Shown: positions 18,686-28,130 of the stretch, in pieces | Numbering within the stretch: position 1 is the stretch's first letter | How the letters are laid out: every line of letters begins with the position of its first letter | From: Flavobacterium psychrotolerans | Lineage (GTDB): Bacteria > Bacteroidota > Bacteroidia > Flavobacteriales > Flavobacteriaceae | Reading direction: 5' to 3' | NCBI RefSeq assembly: GCF_003097635.1 | Contig: NZ_QCZI01000003.1 | Location: 62,001-126,000 of the forward strand | Length of the DNA: 64,000 bases | Made by a program: the position numbers and the translations under genes | Notes under the pieces: model-generated | Databases searched by the model: none | What the model was told of the DNA's origin: nothing | What the model saw: only the letters and a program-made list of their open reading frames with translations

Positions 18686-18826
18686 ATGTCGAAAAAAAAC
18701 ATAATAATTGGTTTAATTGCTTTTATAGTAGGATTTGGCGGTACTTTCTATATTATTAGAACTTGTTTTCCAAAACAAAAGGTTGAAAAAACAACTACTA
18801 CAAAGGTTATTTCAACTAAACCATAA
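18686..18826 (+). CDS. Small single-pass membrane protein
   Basis: 46 residues, starting 16 bases after the miaB stop. After MSKKN comes a hydrophobic segment (about residues 6-24, IIIGLIAFIVGFGGTFYII), then a short basic, threonine-rich tail ending STKP. The layout is typical of a small inner-membrane protein or an uncleaved signal anchor. I do not recognise a function. Its position between miaB and the sigma-54 activator, with tight spacing, argues that it is a real gene. Confidence 0.6.
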   Translation: MSKKNIIIGLIAFIVGFGGTFYIIRTCFPKQKVEKTTTTKVISTKP

Positions 18827-18931
18827 TAGTATCTTATAATATATTTCAAAAACAAAATTTAAAAAGTTTAGGTTTAAAATCCACCCTATAACTTTAAACC
18901 ATAAAAGGGGAAAAACTTTAAACATTAAAAC

Positions 18932-20182
18932 ATGGAAACAGTTCAAGCTATAAAACAACGATTTGAAATTATAGGGAATGACCCAAAACTCAATCGTGCA
19001 ATAGAAAAAGCCATTCAGGTTGCCCCTACCGACATCTCGGTGTTGGTCATAGGAGAAAGTGGTGTTGGAAAAGAAAGTATTCCTAAAATCATACACACCC
19101 TTTCCCACAGGAAACACGGAAAATACATTGCCGTAAATTGCGGAGCCATTCCTGAGGGAACCATTGACAGTGAGCTTTTTGGCCACGAGAAAGGATCTTT
19201 TACCGGTGCAACCAATACCCGAGAAGGCTATTTTGAAGTGGCTGATGGCGGCACCATCTTTTTGGATGAAGTGGGCGAATTGCCTTTGACTACCCAAGTA
19301 CGGTTGCTTCGCGTTCTCGAGAATGGTGAATTCATAAAAGTAGGTTCCTCTCAAGTACAGAAAACCAATGTCAGAATCGTGGCTGCCACCAATGTGAATT
19401 TGTTTGACGCTATCGAAAAAGGAAAATTCCGAGAAGATTTGTATTATAGACTGAGTACTGTAGATATTATGCTGCCGCCATTACGGGACCGAAAAGACGA
19501 CATTCATTTGTTATTTCGGAAATTCGCTGCAGATTTTGCGCACAAATATAAAATGCCTCCTTTAAAATTAGACGAAAATGCTGTTCAGGTATTACAGAAA
19601 TTTCGGTGGAGCGGAAATATTCGTCAGTTGCGAAATGTAGCCGAACAAATTTCGGTTTTAGAAACCAATCGAGATATTTCAGGAGCGACATTACAATCCT
19701 ATTTACCAACCGAAGGCAGCAATTTACCATCAGTAATTAAAAACAAAAAAATAGAAAGTGATTTCAGCACGGAAAGGGAAATTTTATACAAAGTGCTTTT
19801 TGATATGAAAAGCGATTTGCATGATTTAAAAAAACTGACTTTGGAGTTGATGGAAAACGGCAGTTCTAAAGTGCAGGAAACCAATCCGAATTTGATTAAA
19901 AAAATATACGGGCAAAAGGAAAGTGAAATAGATTTTGAAGAAGAACCGCGAACATCCATAATTGCCACTCAGAATAATGAATCCAATTATGAAGAACAGG
20001 ACGACAATTATATGTTTGCCGAAACTGTAGAAGAGGAAGAGGTACTGCGTTTAGAACAAAAGGAAGTGGAAATGATTAAAAAATCATTGGAGAAAAACAA
20101 AGGAAAACGAAAAGCAGCTGCCGATGAACTAGGGATTTCAGAAAGAACGTTGTACCGAAAAATAAAGCAATTTGACCTTTAA
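18932..20182 (+). CDS. Sigma-54 interaction (AAA+) transcriptional activator with Fis-type HTH
   Basis: 416 residues. A bacterial enhancer-binding protein that remodels RpoN holoenzyme. The AAA+ domain begins almost at the N-terminus: Walker A GESGVGKES (41-49), the sigma-54 loop GSFTGA (88-93, with Ser for the usual Ala), Walker B GGTIFLDEVGEL, and sensor residues in VRLLRVLENGEF. The HTH is in the last 35 residues (KAAADELGISERTLYRKIKQF). There is no receiver, GAF or PAS domain, so its activity must be set by level or by a partner protein. Between about 250 and 370 lies an acidic linker. A sigma-54-like site upstream of groES 2 kb downstream is a candidate target. Confidence 0.92.
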   Translation: METVQAIKQRFEIIGNDPKLNRAIEKAIQVAPTDISVLVIGESGVGKESIPKIIHTLSHRKHGKYIAVNCGAIPEGTIDSELFGHEKGSFTGATNTREGYFEVADGGTIFLDEVGELPLTTQVRLLRVLENGEFIKVGSSQVQKTNVRIVAATNVNLFDAIEKGKFREDLYYRLSTVDIMLPPLRDRKDDIHLLFRKFAADFAHKYKMPPLKLDENAVQVLQKFRWSGNIRQLRNVAEQISVLETNRDISGATLQSYLPTEGSNLPSVIKNKKIESDFSTEREILYKVLFDMKSDLHDLKKLTLELMENGSSKVQETNPNLIKKIYGQKESEIDFEEEPRTSIIATQNNESNYEEQDDNYMFAETVEEEEVLRLEQKEVEMIKKSLEKNKGKRKAAADELGISERTLYRKIKQFDL

Positions 20183-20193
20183 TATAGTTATGG

Positions 20194-20227
20194 TTTGTAA
20201 ATTATGATTTGAAAATGAATATCTTTG
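20194..20227 (+). promoter_or_regulatory. Promoter of lptE
   Basis: TTTG at 20194-20197 and TATCTTTG at 20220-20227, spaced by 22 nt, just before the lptE ATG. Confidence 0.5.
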
Positions 20228-20243
20228 GCTTTTAAAATTTAAA

Positions 20244-20747
20244 ATGAAATACTTACACTATATAATTGCGCTTACAATCCTTTTAACATTCAACAGTTGT
20301 TCCGTTTATAACTTTACAGGAACCGGAAAAATTGACGCAAAGACCTTTCAAGTTAATTATTTTCAAAATACGGCACCTTTAATTCAACCCGGAATTGAAC
20401 GTACTTTTACGCAAGAATTACAAAATTTAATCCAAAATCAAACCAATTTGAATTTGGTAGGTTCCGGAGGCGATTTACTATATGAAGGCGAGATTGTCGA
20501 TTATCGAATTACCCCCACTACAGCAACTGCCGACATAAAAGCGGCACAAAACCGATTGACTGTCACGGTTTTGTGCCGGTTTACCAATAAAAACAAAGAA
20601 ACGGATAATTTTGAAAAACGATTTTCTTTTTTTTACGATTACAGCGGAACAGAACAATTGGTTGGTGCAAAACTGACCGAAGCCTTAAAAGAAATTTTTG
20701 AAAGGATTACCCAAGATATTTTCAATGAATCCCTTGCGAAATGGTAA
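20244..20747 (+). CDS. lptE: LPS assembly lipoprotein LptE
   Basis: 167 residues. Predicted to be the outer-membrane lipoprotein that plugs LptD in LPS transport. The signal peptide ends in a lipobox (FNSC, Cys19). The mature domain has the LptE pattern: GIERTFTQELQNLIQNQTNLNLV, GDLLYEGEIVDYRITP and a conserved C-terminal helix ending in FNESLAKW. Length agrees with Bacteroidota LptE. Its place between the sigma-54 activator and secG is the one I recall from other Flavobacteria. Confidence 0.85.
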   Translation: MKYLHYIIALTILLTFNSCSVYNFTGTGKIDAKTFQVNYFQNTAPLIQPGIERTFTQELQNLIQNQTNLNLVGSGGDLLYEGEIVDYRITPTTATADIKAAQNRLTVTVLCRFTNKNKETDNFEKRFSFFYDYSGTEQLVGAKLTEALKEIFERITQDIFNESLAKW

Positions 20748-20784
20748 ATTTTAAAGTTAATTTGTTTATCAGAAAAAACTAATT

Positions 20785-21753
20785 TTGAACGTAACAGAAT
20801 ATACCTCTTTAATAAACAAACCGGATGCCATTAATGACATTCAGTGCATTTCTTTGGAAAAAATTGTTCAGGAATTCCCCTATTTCCAAAGCGCAAGAGC
20901 CTTATATTTGAAAGGGCTGTACAATCAAAATAGTTTCAAATATAATTACGCTTTAAAGATTACCGCCGCACATACCACAGACCGAAGCATTCTGTTCGAT
21001 TTTATTACTTCCAGTAGTTTTACAGCCATTCAAAAAGGATTGTATGAAAAGAAAATTGCGGAATTACTTGAAATAACAGTTGTGGAAAGTGAAATCATAA
21101 CTCCAGAAGAATCAAGATTGGAACCAAGAATAAATACGATTGAAGAATCGATTCTTATTTCAATTAAAAATGCATCTCCCACCTCAGAAAGTGAAATTGT
21201 TGAGGTTGCGGTTTCAATACTTGACAGTAAAACAGAATTAGAAATTCCTGAAACAGCCCAGGAACAAACAATTGAGATTGATGAGATTGTTATTGAAGCC
21301 AAAAAAACGGAAGAAATTTTTCCCAAAAAACTGGACATAGGAAAACCATTAGAATTTTCTAAATCAGAAAAGCATTCGTTTCAGGAATGGCTACAACTAT
21401 CTAAATTCCAACCTATTGTTCGAGAAGAGATTACTCCGATTCAAGAACATACTTCTGAATCAGATTTAGACAAGCAAAAAAAAAGCGAATTGATTGATAC
21501 GTTTATTGAAAAAAATCCTAAAATCCCACCAGTAAAAAGAGATGTTGTCCCAACTAACGTTATTTTTGAACCCAGCAAACCTGATAATTCTTACCTAATG
21601 ACCGAGACTTTGGCTCGGGTTTATTTGGAGCAAAAAAAATATCAAAAAGCAATTCAAGCTTATGAGATATTAATTTTGAAATATCCAGAAAAAAGTAGTT
21701 TCTTTGCAGACCATATTCTAGACATAAAAAATTTACAACAAAATAATACATAA
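20785..21753 (+). CDS. TPR-like protein of unknown function
   Basis: 322 residues. It begins with TTG (MNVTEYTSLINKPDAIND); there is no usable ATG nearby and the following residues are already protein-like. Residues 1-80 are helical (FPYFQSARALYLKGLYNQNSFKYNYALKI), the middle (90-240) is acidic, low in complexity and probably disordered, and the end is one tetratricopeptide-like unit (TETLARVYLEQKKYQKAIQAY). No signal peptide, so probably cytoplasmic. It lies immediately before secG (2-bp gap), which suggests shared transcription with lptE and secG. The function is unknown. Confidence 0.8.
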   Translation: MNVTEYTSLINKPDAINDIQCISLEKIVQEFPYFQSARALYLKGLYNQNSFKYNYALKITAAHTTDRSILFDFITSSSFTAIQKGLYEKKIAELLEITVVESEIITPEESRLEPRINTIEESILISIKNASPTSESEIVEVAVSILDSKTELEIPETAQEQTIEIDEIVIEAKKTEEIFPKKLDIGKPLEFSKSEKHSFQEWLQLSKFQPIVREEITPIQEHTSESDLDKQKKSELIDTFIEKNPKIPPVKRDVVPTNVIFEPSKPDNSYLMTETLARVYLEQKKYQKAIQAYEILILKYPEKSSFFADHILDIKNLQQNNT

Positions 21754-21755
21754 CA

Positions 21756-22121
21756 ATGAGCACATTTTCAATTTTCTTAGTTTTAATCACAATAGTTTGT
21801 TTTCTTTTAATCATAGTAATTATGGTTCAAAACCCTAAAGGAGGCGGATTATCTTCTTCATTGGGAGGATCGCAAATGATGGGTGGCGTACAAAAAACTA
21901 CGGATTTTTTAGACAAAAGTACTTGGACATTAGCAACTGTATTAATTGCCTTAATTTTATTATCAAGCCTAAGTTTTACTGGAAGCCTAAGCGATAATGA
22001 TTCTAAAATTATTGATAAAATGGATACTTCAGCTCCAAAACCAGCAACTCCAGCGGCCGCAACTAATGCTACGCCTGAAACTCCCGCTACACCAGCAGCT
22101 AAGGAGCCTGTAAAAAAATAA
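21756..22121 (+). CDS. secG: Preprotein translocase subunit SecG
   Basis: 121 residues. Part of the SecYEG channel in the inner membrane. Two membrane segments (about 3-23 and 56-76) flank the conserved NPKGGGLSSSLGG loop. The C-terminal tail is rich in Ala, Pro and Thr, as is usual in Bacteroidota SecG. A strong terminator follows, separating it from groES. Confidence 0.93.
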   Translation: MSTFSIFLVLITIVCFLLIIVIMVQNPKGGGLSSSLGGSQMMGGVQKTTDFLDKSTWTLATVLIALILLSSLSFTGSLSDNDSKIIDKMDTSAPKPATPAAATNATPETPATPAAKEPVKK

Positions 22122-22140
22122 TTTTCTTATAAATAAATCA

Positions 22141-22172
22141 AATGCCAGCTTGACAATGCTGGCATTTTTTTT
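22141..22172 (+). terminator. Terminator of the lptE-secG transcript
   Basis: A 9-bp perfect stem (22141-22149 with 22158-22166), an 8-nt loop and eight T. Confidence 0.85.
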
Positions 22173-22198
22173 AAGCAAAATTGTCAGTTTTATTGGGC

Positions 22199-22214
22199 TT
22201 GGCATAGTTTCTGA
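22199..22214 (+). promoter_or_regulatory. Sigma-54-like promoter upstream of groES
   Basis: TTGGCATAGTTTCTGA matches the -24 part of the RpoN consensus (TTGGCA) and the central TG of the -12 part at correct spacing, but lacks the final C. It is 47 nt before the ATG. A half site TTGTCAG lies at 22181-22187. Confidence 0.4.
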
Positions 22215-22260
22215 AATCAAATTTGCAACAAATAAATTATAACAAAAAAAAAATATTATT

Positions 22261-22536
22261 ATGGCTTTAAACATCAAACCACTATCAGACCGGGTTCTTA
22301 TTGAACCAGTTGCTGCTGAAACTAAAACGGCTTCGGGTATTTTCATCCCTGACACAGCAAAAGAAAAACCTCAAAAAGGAACTGTTGTTGCAGTAGGTAA
22401 TGGCACAAAAGACCTTATTATGACCGTTAAAATTGGCGACACGGTTCTTTATGGAAAATATGCCGGGACAGAATTAAAACTGGGAGGAAAGGATTATTTG
22501 ATAATGCGTGAAGATGATATTCTTGCAATCATCTAA
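22261..22536 (+). CDS. groES: Co-chaperonin GroES
   Basis: 91 residues. The heptameric lid of the GroEL folding chamber. [12 protein letters not shown] at the N-terminus, the mobile loop ([17 protein letters not shown]) and the C-terminal [15 protein letters not shown] are all typical. Forms an operon with groL 42 bp downstream. Confidence 0.99.
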   Translation: MALNIKPLSDRVLIEPVAAETKTASGIFIPDTAKEKPQKGTVVAVGNGTKDLIMTVKIGDTVLYGKYAGTELKLGGKDYLIMREDDILAII

Positions 22537-22554
22537 ATCGAATTAACGAATTAA

Positions 22555-24207
<1,653 letters not shown>

Positions 24208-24232
24208 TATTAAATATTCTGAAATAAATTAT

Positions 24233-24267
24233 AATCCGTCTCATTTTTTTTTGAGACGGATTTTTTT
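24233..24267 (+). terminator. Terminator of groESL
   Basis: An 11-bp perfect stem (24233-24243 with 24252-24262), an 8-nt loop and a T-run. Confidence 0.88.
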
Positions 24268-24279
24268 GTTTTAGATAAA

Positions 24280-24990
24280 TTATACTTTGTCTGCAGGTCT
24301 TTTCTTCAACAATTTCACAAAAACGGGTACTGTTGATATTAGTATAATTCCTATTACAATTTTTTCAATATGCTCTTTTAAATCTATACCATATTCCAAA
24401 AATATTCCATACAAGTAGTGTCCCGAAAATATTAAAATAAAAGACCATAGAAAAGAACTAACAATATTAAAAAACATAAACTTCTTTTTTTCCATAGATA
24501 CAATTCCCGCAATAATCGGAGCAAAAGTCCTGAAAATGGGCAAAAAACGAGCGAAGATGATTGCTTTTCCTCCATATTTTTCAAAGAAGTCTTTCGATTG
24601 CAGCAAATACTTTTTCTTGAACCAAAAACTGTCTTCCTTTTTAAATAAGTAATACCCACTTTTAGACCCAAACCAATAGCCAACCATATTTCCCAGGATT
24701 CCAGCAAGGGCTACAAAGGAAACTAAAATTAGGACATTGATGAATTCATTATTAATATGTATGAATTGATCGACCAAACCTGGATGATACACCCCATTCA
24801 CTTCAGAACCAGCCGCATAAATTCCCGCTAAAAACAACAAACTATCACCTGGCAAAAAGAACCCGGCAAAAAGACCCGTCTCTGCAAAAACAATAAATAA
24901 AACAATATACAAACCAATATGAATACCGGCTATTTTTAAGGTAATATAAAACTCGGGATTCAGTAATTGTGTCCAATCAAAATTGTTCAT
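24280..24990 (-). CDS. DedA family inner-membrane protein
   Basis: 236 residues with about five hydrophobic segments. The DedA/VTT signature is clear: ETGLFAGFFLPGDSLLFLAG with a re-entrant loop, GNMVGYWFGSKSGYYLFKK, and FEKYGGKAIIFARFLPIFRTFAPIIAG. Members act as lipid carriers or scramblases (for example for undecaprenyl phosphate or phosphatidylethanolamine) and affect proton homeostasis; which substrate applies is not visible. It converges on groL and is not part of an obvious operon. Confidence 0.92.
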   Translation of the reverse strand: MNNFDWTQLLNPEFYITLKIAGIHIGLYIVLFIVFAETGLFAGFFLPGDSLLFLAGIYAAGSEVNGVYHPGLVDQFIHINNEFINVLILVSFVALAGILGNMVGYWFGSKSGYYLFKKEDSFWFKKKYLLQSKDFFEKYGGKAIIFARFLPIFRTFAPIIAGIVSMEKKKFMFFNIVSSFLWSFILIFSGHYLYGIFLEYGIDLKEHIEKIVIGIILISTVPVFVKLLKKRPADKV

Positions 24991-25156
24991 ATAACGGTAT
25001 TAGGGGTTTGTTTTAAGGTTGTGAAAGTAAGTATAATTTAGCTGAACCACAATTTATTGCTATTTTTTAAAGTTTTATTAACTTCAACTGATAATGAAAT
25101 CACAATTGAAAAATTAAAAAATATAGAATTAGAGGTCCAAAAATTAAGATCCTGAA

Positions 25157-25561
25157 TTAGTTTCTTTCATACAAGCAGCAACTATGTAACTTTTCATAAT
25201 CTTCATTGGTTGCTTTTACCTCATCGGTATCATGTCCTACTTTGGCTATTGCTTTTTTAACGTCTAAAACGGTGCATTTTTCTTCATTTATAACCAAACT
25301 TAATTGATGTGTTTCTATGCTCCAAAGTGCTGATTTTACTCCTGAAACGGAATACGCTGCTTTTTGAATTCGCTTTTGACATTGTTCACAATTGCCATTG
25401 ACTTCAATGGTATATTTTGCATTTTTATTCTTTTTTGGGATACTATTTAAATCTTGAGCTTGAGTAGCGAATCCTAGAAAAGTCATCAGTAATGTTATAA
25501 TTATATTTTTACCCAATACTTTTCTGTTATTCTTTTGAGGTTCGTGAGTTTTCAATTTCAT
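25157..25561 (-). CDS. Secreted heavy-metal-associated (HMA) domain protein
   Basis: 134 residues from the ATG at 25561. A longer frame reaching 25774 overlaps the preceding receptor gene and is not expected to be used. A membrane segment or signal peptide (about 18-35, ending TQAQ) is followed by an HMA-type ferredoxin fold (50-115) with the CxxC pair C58/C61 (GNCEQC) that binds Cu(I) or similar soft metals, and C-terminal C128-C129 (HSCC). It lies 19 bp downstream of the TonB-dependent receptor and is the last gene of a probable three-gene metal operon. Periplasmic metal delivery is the likely role. Confidence 0.85.
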   Translation of the reverse strand: MKLKTHEPQKNNRKVLGKNIIITLLMTFLGFATQAQDLNSIPKKNKNAKYTIEVNGNCEQCQKRIQKAAYSVSGVKSALWSIETHQLSLVINEEKCTVLDVKKAIAKVGHDTDEVKATNEDYEKLHSCCLYERN

Positions 25562-25580
25562 TTTTTTTATTTTTAATTGT

Positions 25581-27599
25581 TTATTTAATTTTGAAACGCA
25601 ATCCAGCATAATACATTTGTCCAAAAACTGGTGCATATATAATTGACGCATCAAAATTAGAACCAAATGGATTATCACTGCCAAGAATTGCTTTTTCTTG
25701 TTTGTAATTTCCAATATTTTCCCCTCCAACATACATTTCAAAAGTAGAAGAAAAAGTTCTTGTAATTTGAGCATTCATCAAAGAATAGGAAGATGAAAAT
25801 TCCGGCAATCTCTCATTTATTGAATTTGATGCTGTATTGGGTAATTGTTGTTTGCCAATCCAATTGAATGTATAATCCAATTTCCATTGCTGCCCCTTAT
25901 CGCTAATATGGGTTTCATATTCTAAATTCCCAAAAAATCGGTTTTTAGCCTGTAGCGGTTTTTGAAAACTACCAGAAATATAATCCGTTTTTACATCATA
26001 AAATTTATATGCAGAACGCCAGTTCAAATGTTTTACAATTTCATAATTGAATTCGATTTGCAAACTATTAGCATACGACTTCCCATTTAAGTTATAAAAC
26101 AAAACTTGTTGTGGGCTTTCAATTAAATCGACAACGGCTTGGTTTTGAAAATCGGTTCGATAAAAATCAAACCCGACATCGGCATTTTTACCAAAAAACA
26201 GGAAACTTTGCGAAAAACTCAGCCCGTAATTCCAAGCAATTTCAGGGTTTAATCCGTAAATTTTTCCATTAGAATTTAAAATATCGAATAATCTTGAACT
26301 CGCAAAAAGCTGTTGGTTTTCGGCAAAAATATTTGCCGATCGTTTTCCCCGCCCTGCTGAAAATCGCAAAACCCCTTTTCCCCAAGGATTATATTTTACA
26401 TGTAACCTTGGTGTAAGAAAAGTTCCTAATCGATTATGGGCATCCACTCTACCGCCAAGAATCACACTAAAATTATCGGTATTATCGTAGGTATATTCAA
26501 AAAAAGCACCCAATGAATTATCCATTCTACTATAATCATTGACATTAACAAACTCTTGGTATTTATCGTAAGTAAAATTCAAACCCGTTGCAAATTTGTT
26601 CATGGTATTATCAATAATCGAATTGAAAATTAAGTTCGAATAATAACTGCTTTGTTTGATGTTGTACTGGTTTAGTCCAAAATAAGAGTTCTGATTATGA
26701 CTATTAAACGCATTTTGAAAACCAATGCTTTGAAAAGGCATCTCCGGAAAAATATAACCCACTTTAGCCGAAACGTCCATTCTCTCTGTATTGATTTCCG
26801 AACCCCAATAATTCATTGTCCCCTTATCTCTACTTGGTTTAAAATTGACTTCCCCAGTTTGTTTTTGGTCATTCATGTATCTGAAATTGATAAAACTTAC
26901 CCACCCTTTTTCAGCATTGTAGTATTGGTATCTGTTGAGAATATTGATTTGTTTTGCCAATGGATTATCTAGAAATCCATCATTATTCATATCCATTTTA
27001 ACATCTCGTGTATTACTGTGAAGAAACAAACTGCTGCTCCACTTGTCTGAAATTTTCTTGTTGAAATGGGTATTCAATTCAAATCGTGAATCCGAAGATC
27101 CATATGCATTTAGGAAAAACGGGATGTCATTTATTGGTTTAATCAATTCCGTATTTATTTGCCCCGAAATACTTTCGTAACCATTCACTACGCTTCCAGC
27201 ACCTTTTGTAATTTGGATGCTCTCTACCCAGGTTCCTGGCGTAAAAGACAATCCATAAGCTTGAGACGCACCACGGACGGAGGGAATATTTTCTTCGGTA
27301 ATCATCAAATACGGACTCGTTAATCCGAGCATTTTGATTTGTTTTGTTCCGGTTAATGCATCTGAAAAATTGACATCAATGGATGGATTGGTTTCGAAAC
27401 TTTCTGCCAGATTACAACAAGCGGCTTTAAGGAGCTCTTTGCTTGTAATTATTGTTGTATTGCCTGTTATGGTGTATGATTTTTGAATTCCTTTTCGCTT
27501 ATTTACTATTTTCACTTCTTCTAATTTCTCTTGTTTTTCTTGCGAAAAAACAGAGGTAGAAAGCACAAAAAGTACAAAAATCGTGATTGTTTTTTTCAT
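25581..27599 (-). CDS. TonB-dependent receptor, probably for a metal complex
   Basis: 672 residues. Signal peptide (1-19), plug domain (about 40-160; SKELLKAACCNLAESFETNP, VRGASQAYGLSFTPGTWVESIQI, GAGSVVNGYESISGQINTEL) and a 22-strand-type barrel ending in an aromatic-rich strand (MYYAGLRFKIK). It lacks the N-terminal carboxypeptidase-like domain that many Bacteroidota receptors have, and there is no SusD partner. A Cys-Cys pair (C61-C62) sits in the plug. Its neighbours are a Cys/His-rich secreted protein and an HMA protein, so the substrate is probably a copper or other soft-metal complex; this is inference from context. Confidence 0.87.
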   Translation of the reverse strand: MKKTITIFVLFVLSTSVFSQEKQEKLEEVKIVNKRKGIQKSYTITGNTTIITSKELLKAACCNLAESFETNPSIDVNFSDALTGTKQIKMLGLTSPYLMITEENIPSVRGASQAYGLSFTPGTWVESIQITKGAGSVVNGYESISGQINTELIKPINDIPFFLNAYGSSDSRFELNTHFNKKISDKWSSSLFLHSNTRDVKMDMNNDGFLDNPLAKQINILNRYQYYNAEKGWVSFINFRYMNDQKQTGEVNFKPSRDKGTMNYWGSEINTERMDVSAKVGYIFPEMPFQSIGFQNAFNSHNQNSYFGLNQYNIKQSSYYSNLIFNSIIDNTMNKFATGLNFTYDKYQEFVNVNDYSRMDNSLGAFFEYTYDNTDNFSVILGGRVDAHNRLGTFLTPRLHVKYNPWGKGVLRFSAGRGKRSANIFAENQQLFASSRLFDILNSNGKIYGLNPEIAWNYGLSFSQSFLFFGKNADVGFDFYRTDFQNQAVVDLIESPQQVLFYNLNGKSYANSLQIEFNYEIVKHLNWRSAYKFYDVKTDYISGSFQKPLQAKNRFFGNLEYETHISDKGQQWKLDYTFNWIGKQQLPNTASNSINERLPEFSSSYSLMNAQITRTFSSTFEMYVGGENIGNYKQEKAILGSDNPFGSNFDASIIYAPVFGQMYYAGLRFKIK

Positions 27600-27672
27600 G
27601 ATAATAATTTTAATGTTTATCTAAAGTGTGTTCAAATCATAAAAATGATTTTACTTTTAAAAAACATTAAAA

Positions 27673-28077
27673 TCAGGCGTAGAAAATATATTGGTTGTAC
27701 AGCTTAAATAATGGCGGTGCATTTGCATCACAATAGTAAGTCGTAATTTGGGAATTTTTGAAATTGGAACCGGAAGTAAAAACAATCAGACTCCATTCTT
27801 CCATTAAAAAAGAATAATCAGCATGGATAGCAAACGCTTTTGCGATTAAATTGTCTGATTTTTGTTGAAATTGAAATACTTTATCTTTGCAACAACTGTA
27901 TTTTTTTGCTGTGTTTTTTTTACAACATCCTTTTTCAGTGTTTTGTAAATAAATTTCTGTTTTTATAGAAACCGAGGCAATTACATCTCCACAATAATGC
28001 ACATTAAAAGCCAATCCCACATTGGACACCAACAGGAAAAAGGCAAGAAATATACTTATATGTTTTTTAAATTTCAT
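27673..28077 (-). CDS. HYC_CC_PP family secreted protein
   Basis: 134 residues with a signal peptide (1-22). The family's naming features are all visible: H27-Y-C29 straight after the signal peptide, CC at 51-52, CC at 62-63, C116 and the PP pair 121-122 in CDANAPPLFKLYNQY. The cysteines and histidines suggest metal binding in the periplasm or at the cell surface. It is the first gene of the run leading to a TonB-dependent receptor and an HMA protein. The ATG is 4 nt after a -7 element, so the transcript appears leaderless. Confidence 0.82.
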   Translation of the reverse strand: MKFKKHISIFLAFFLLVSNVGLAFNVHYCGDVIASVSIKTEIYLQNTEKGCCKKNTAKKYSCCKDKVFQFQQKSDNLIAKAFAIHADYSFLMEEWSLIVFTSGSNFKNSQITTYYCDANAPPLFKLYNQYIFYA

Positions 28078-28081
28078 GCTA

Positions 28082-28110
28082 CAAAACTACAGATTTAATC
28101 AAACTCTCAA
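28082..28110 (-). promoter_or_regulatory. Promoter of the metal operon
   Basis: Minus-strand TAGTTTTG (28082-28089) with TTG (28108-28110) 18 nt upstream. It lies in the 53-bp gap after the MBL gene, so the metal operon has its own start site. Confidence 0.6.
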
Positions 28111-28130
28111 ACCAATTTCTTGTTAAAAGT

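Noticed and set aside
25038..25154. Plus-strand frame ending ITIEKLKNIELEVQKLRS in the gap between the DedA and HMA genes
   Set aside because: Short, no start codon, low complexity (Lys/Glu/Leu in AT-rich DNA); chance is as likely as a relic.
25561..25774. N-terminal extension of the HMA protein
   Set aside because: It overlaps the end of the TonB receptor gene and precedes the natural start at 25561; the extra residues are not protein-like.
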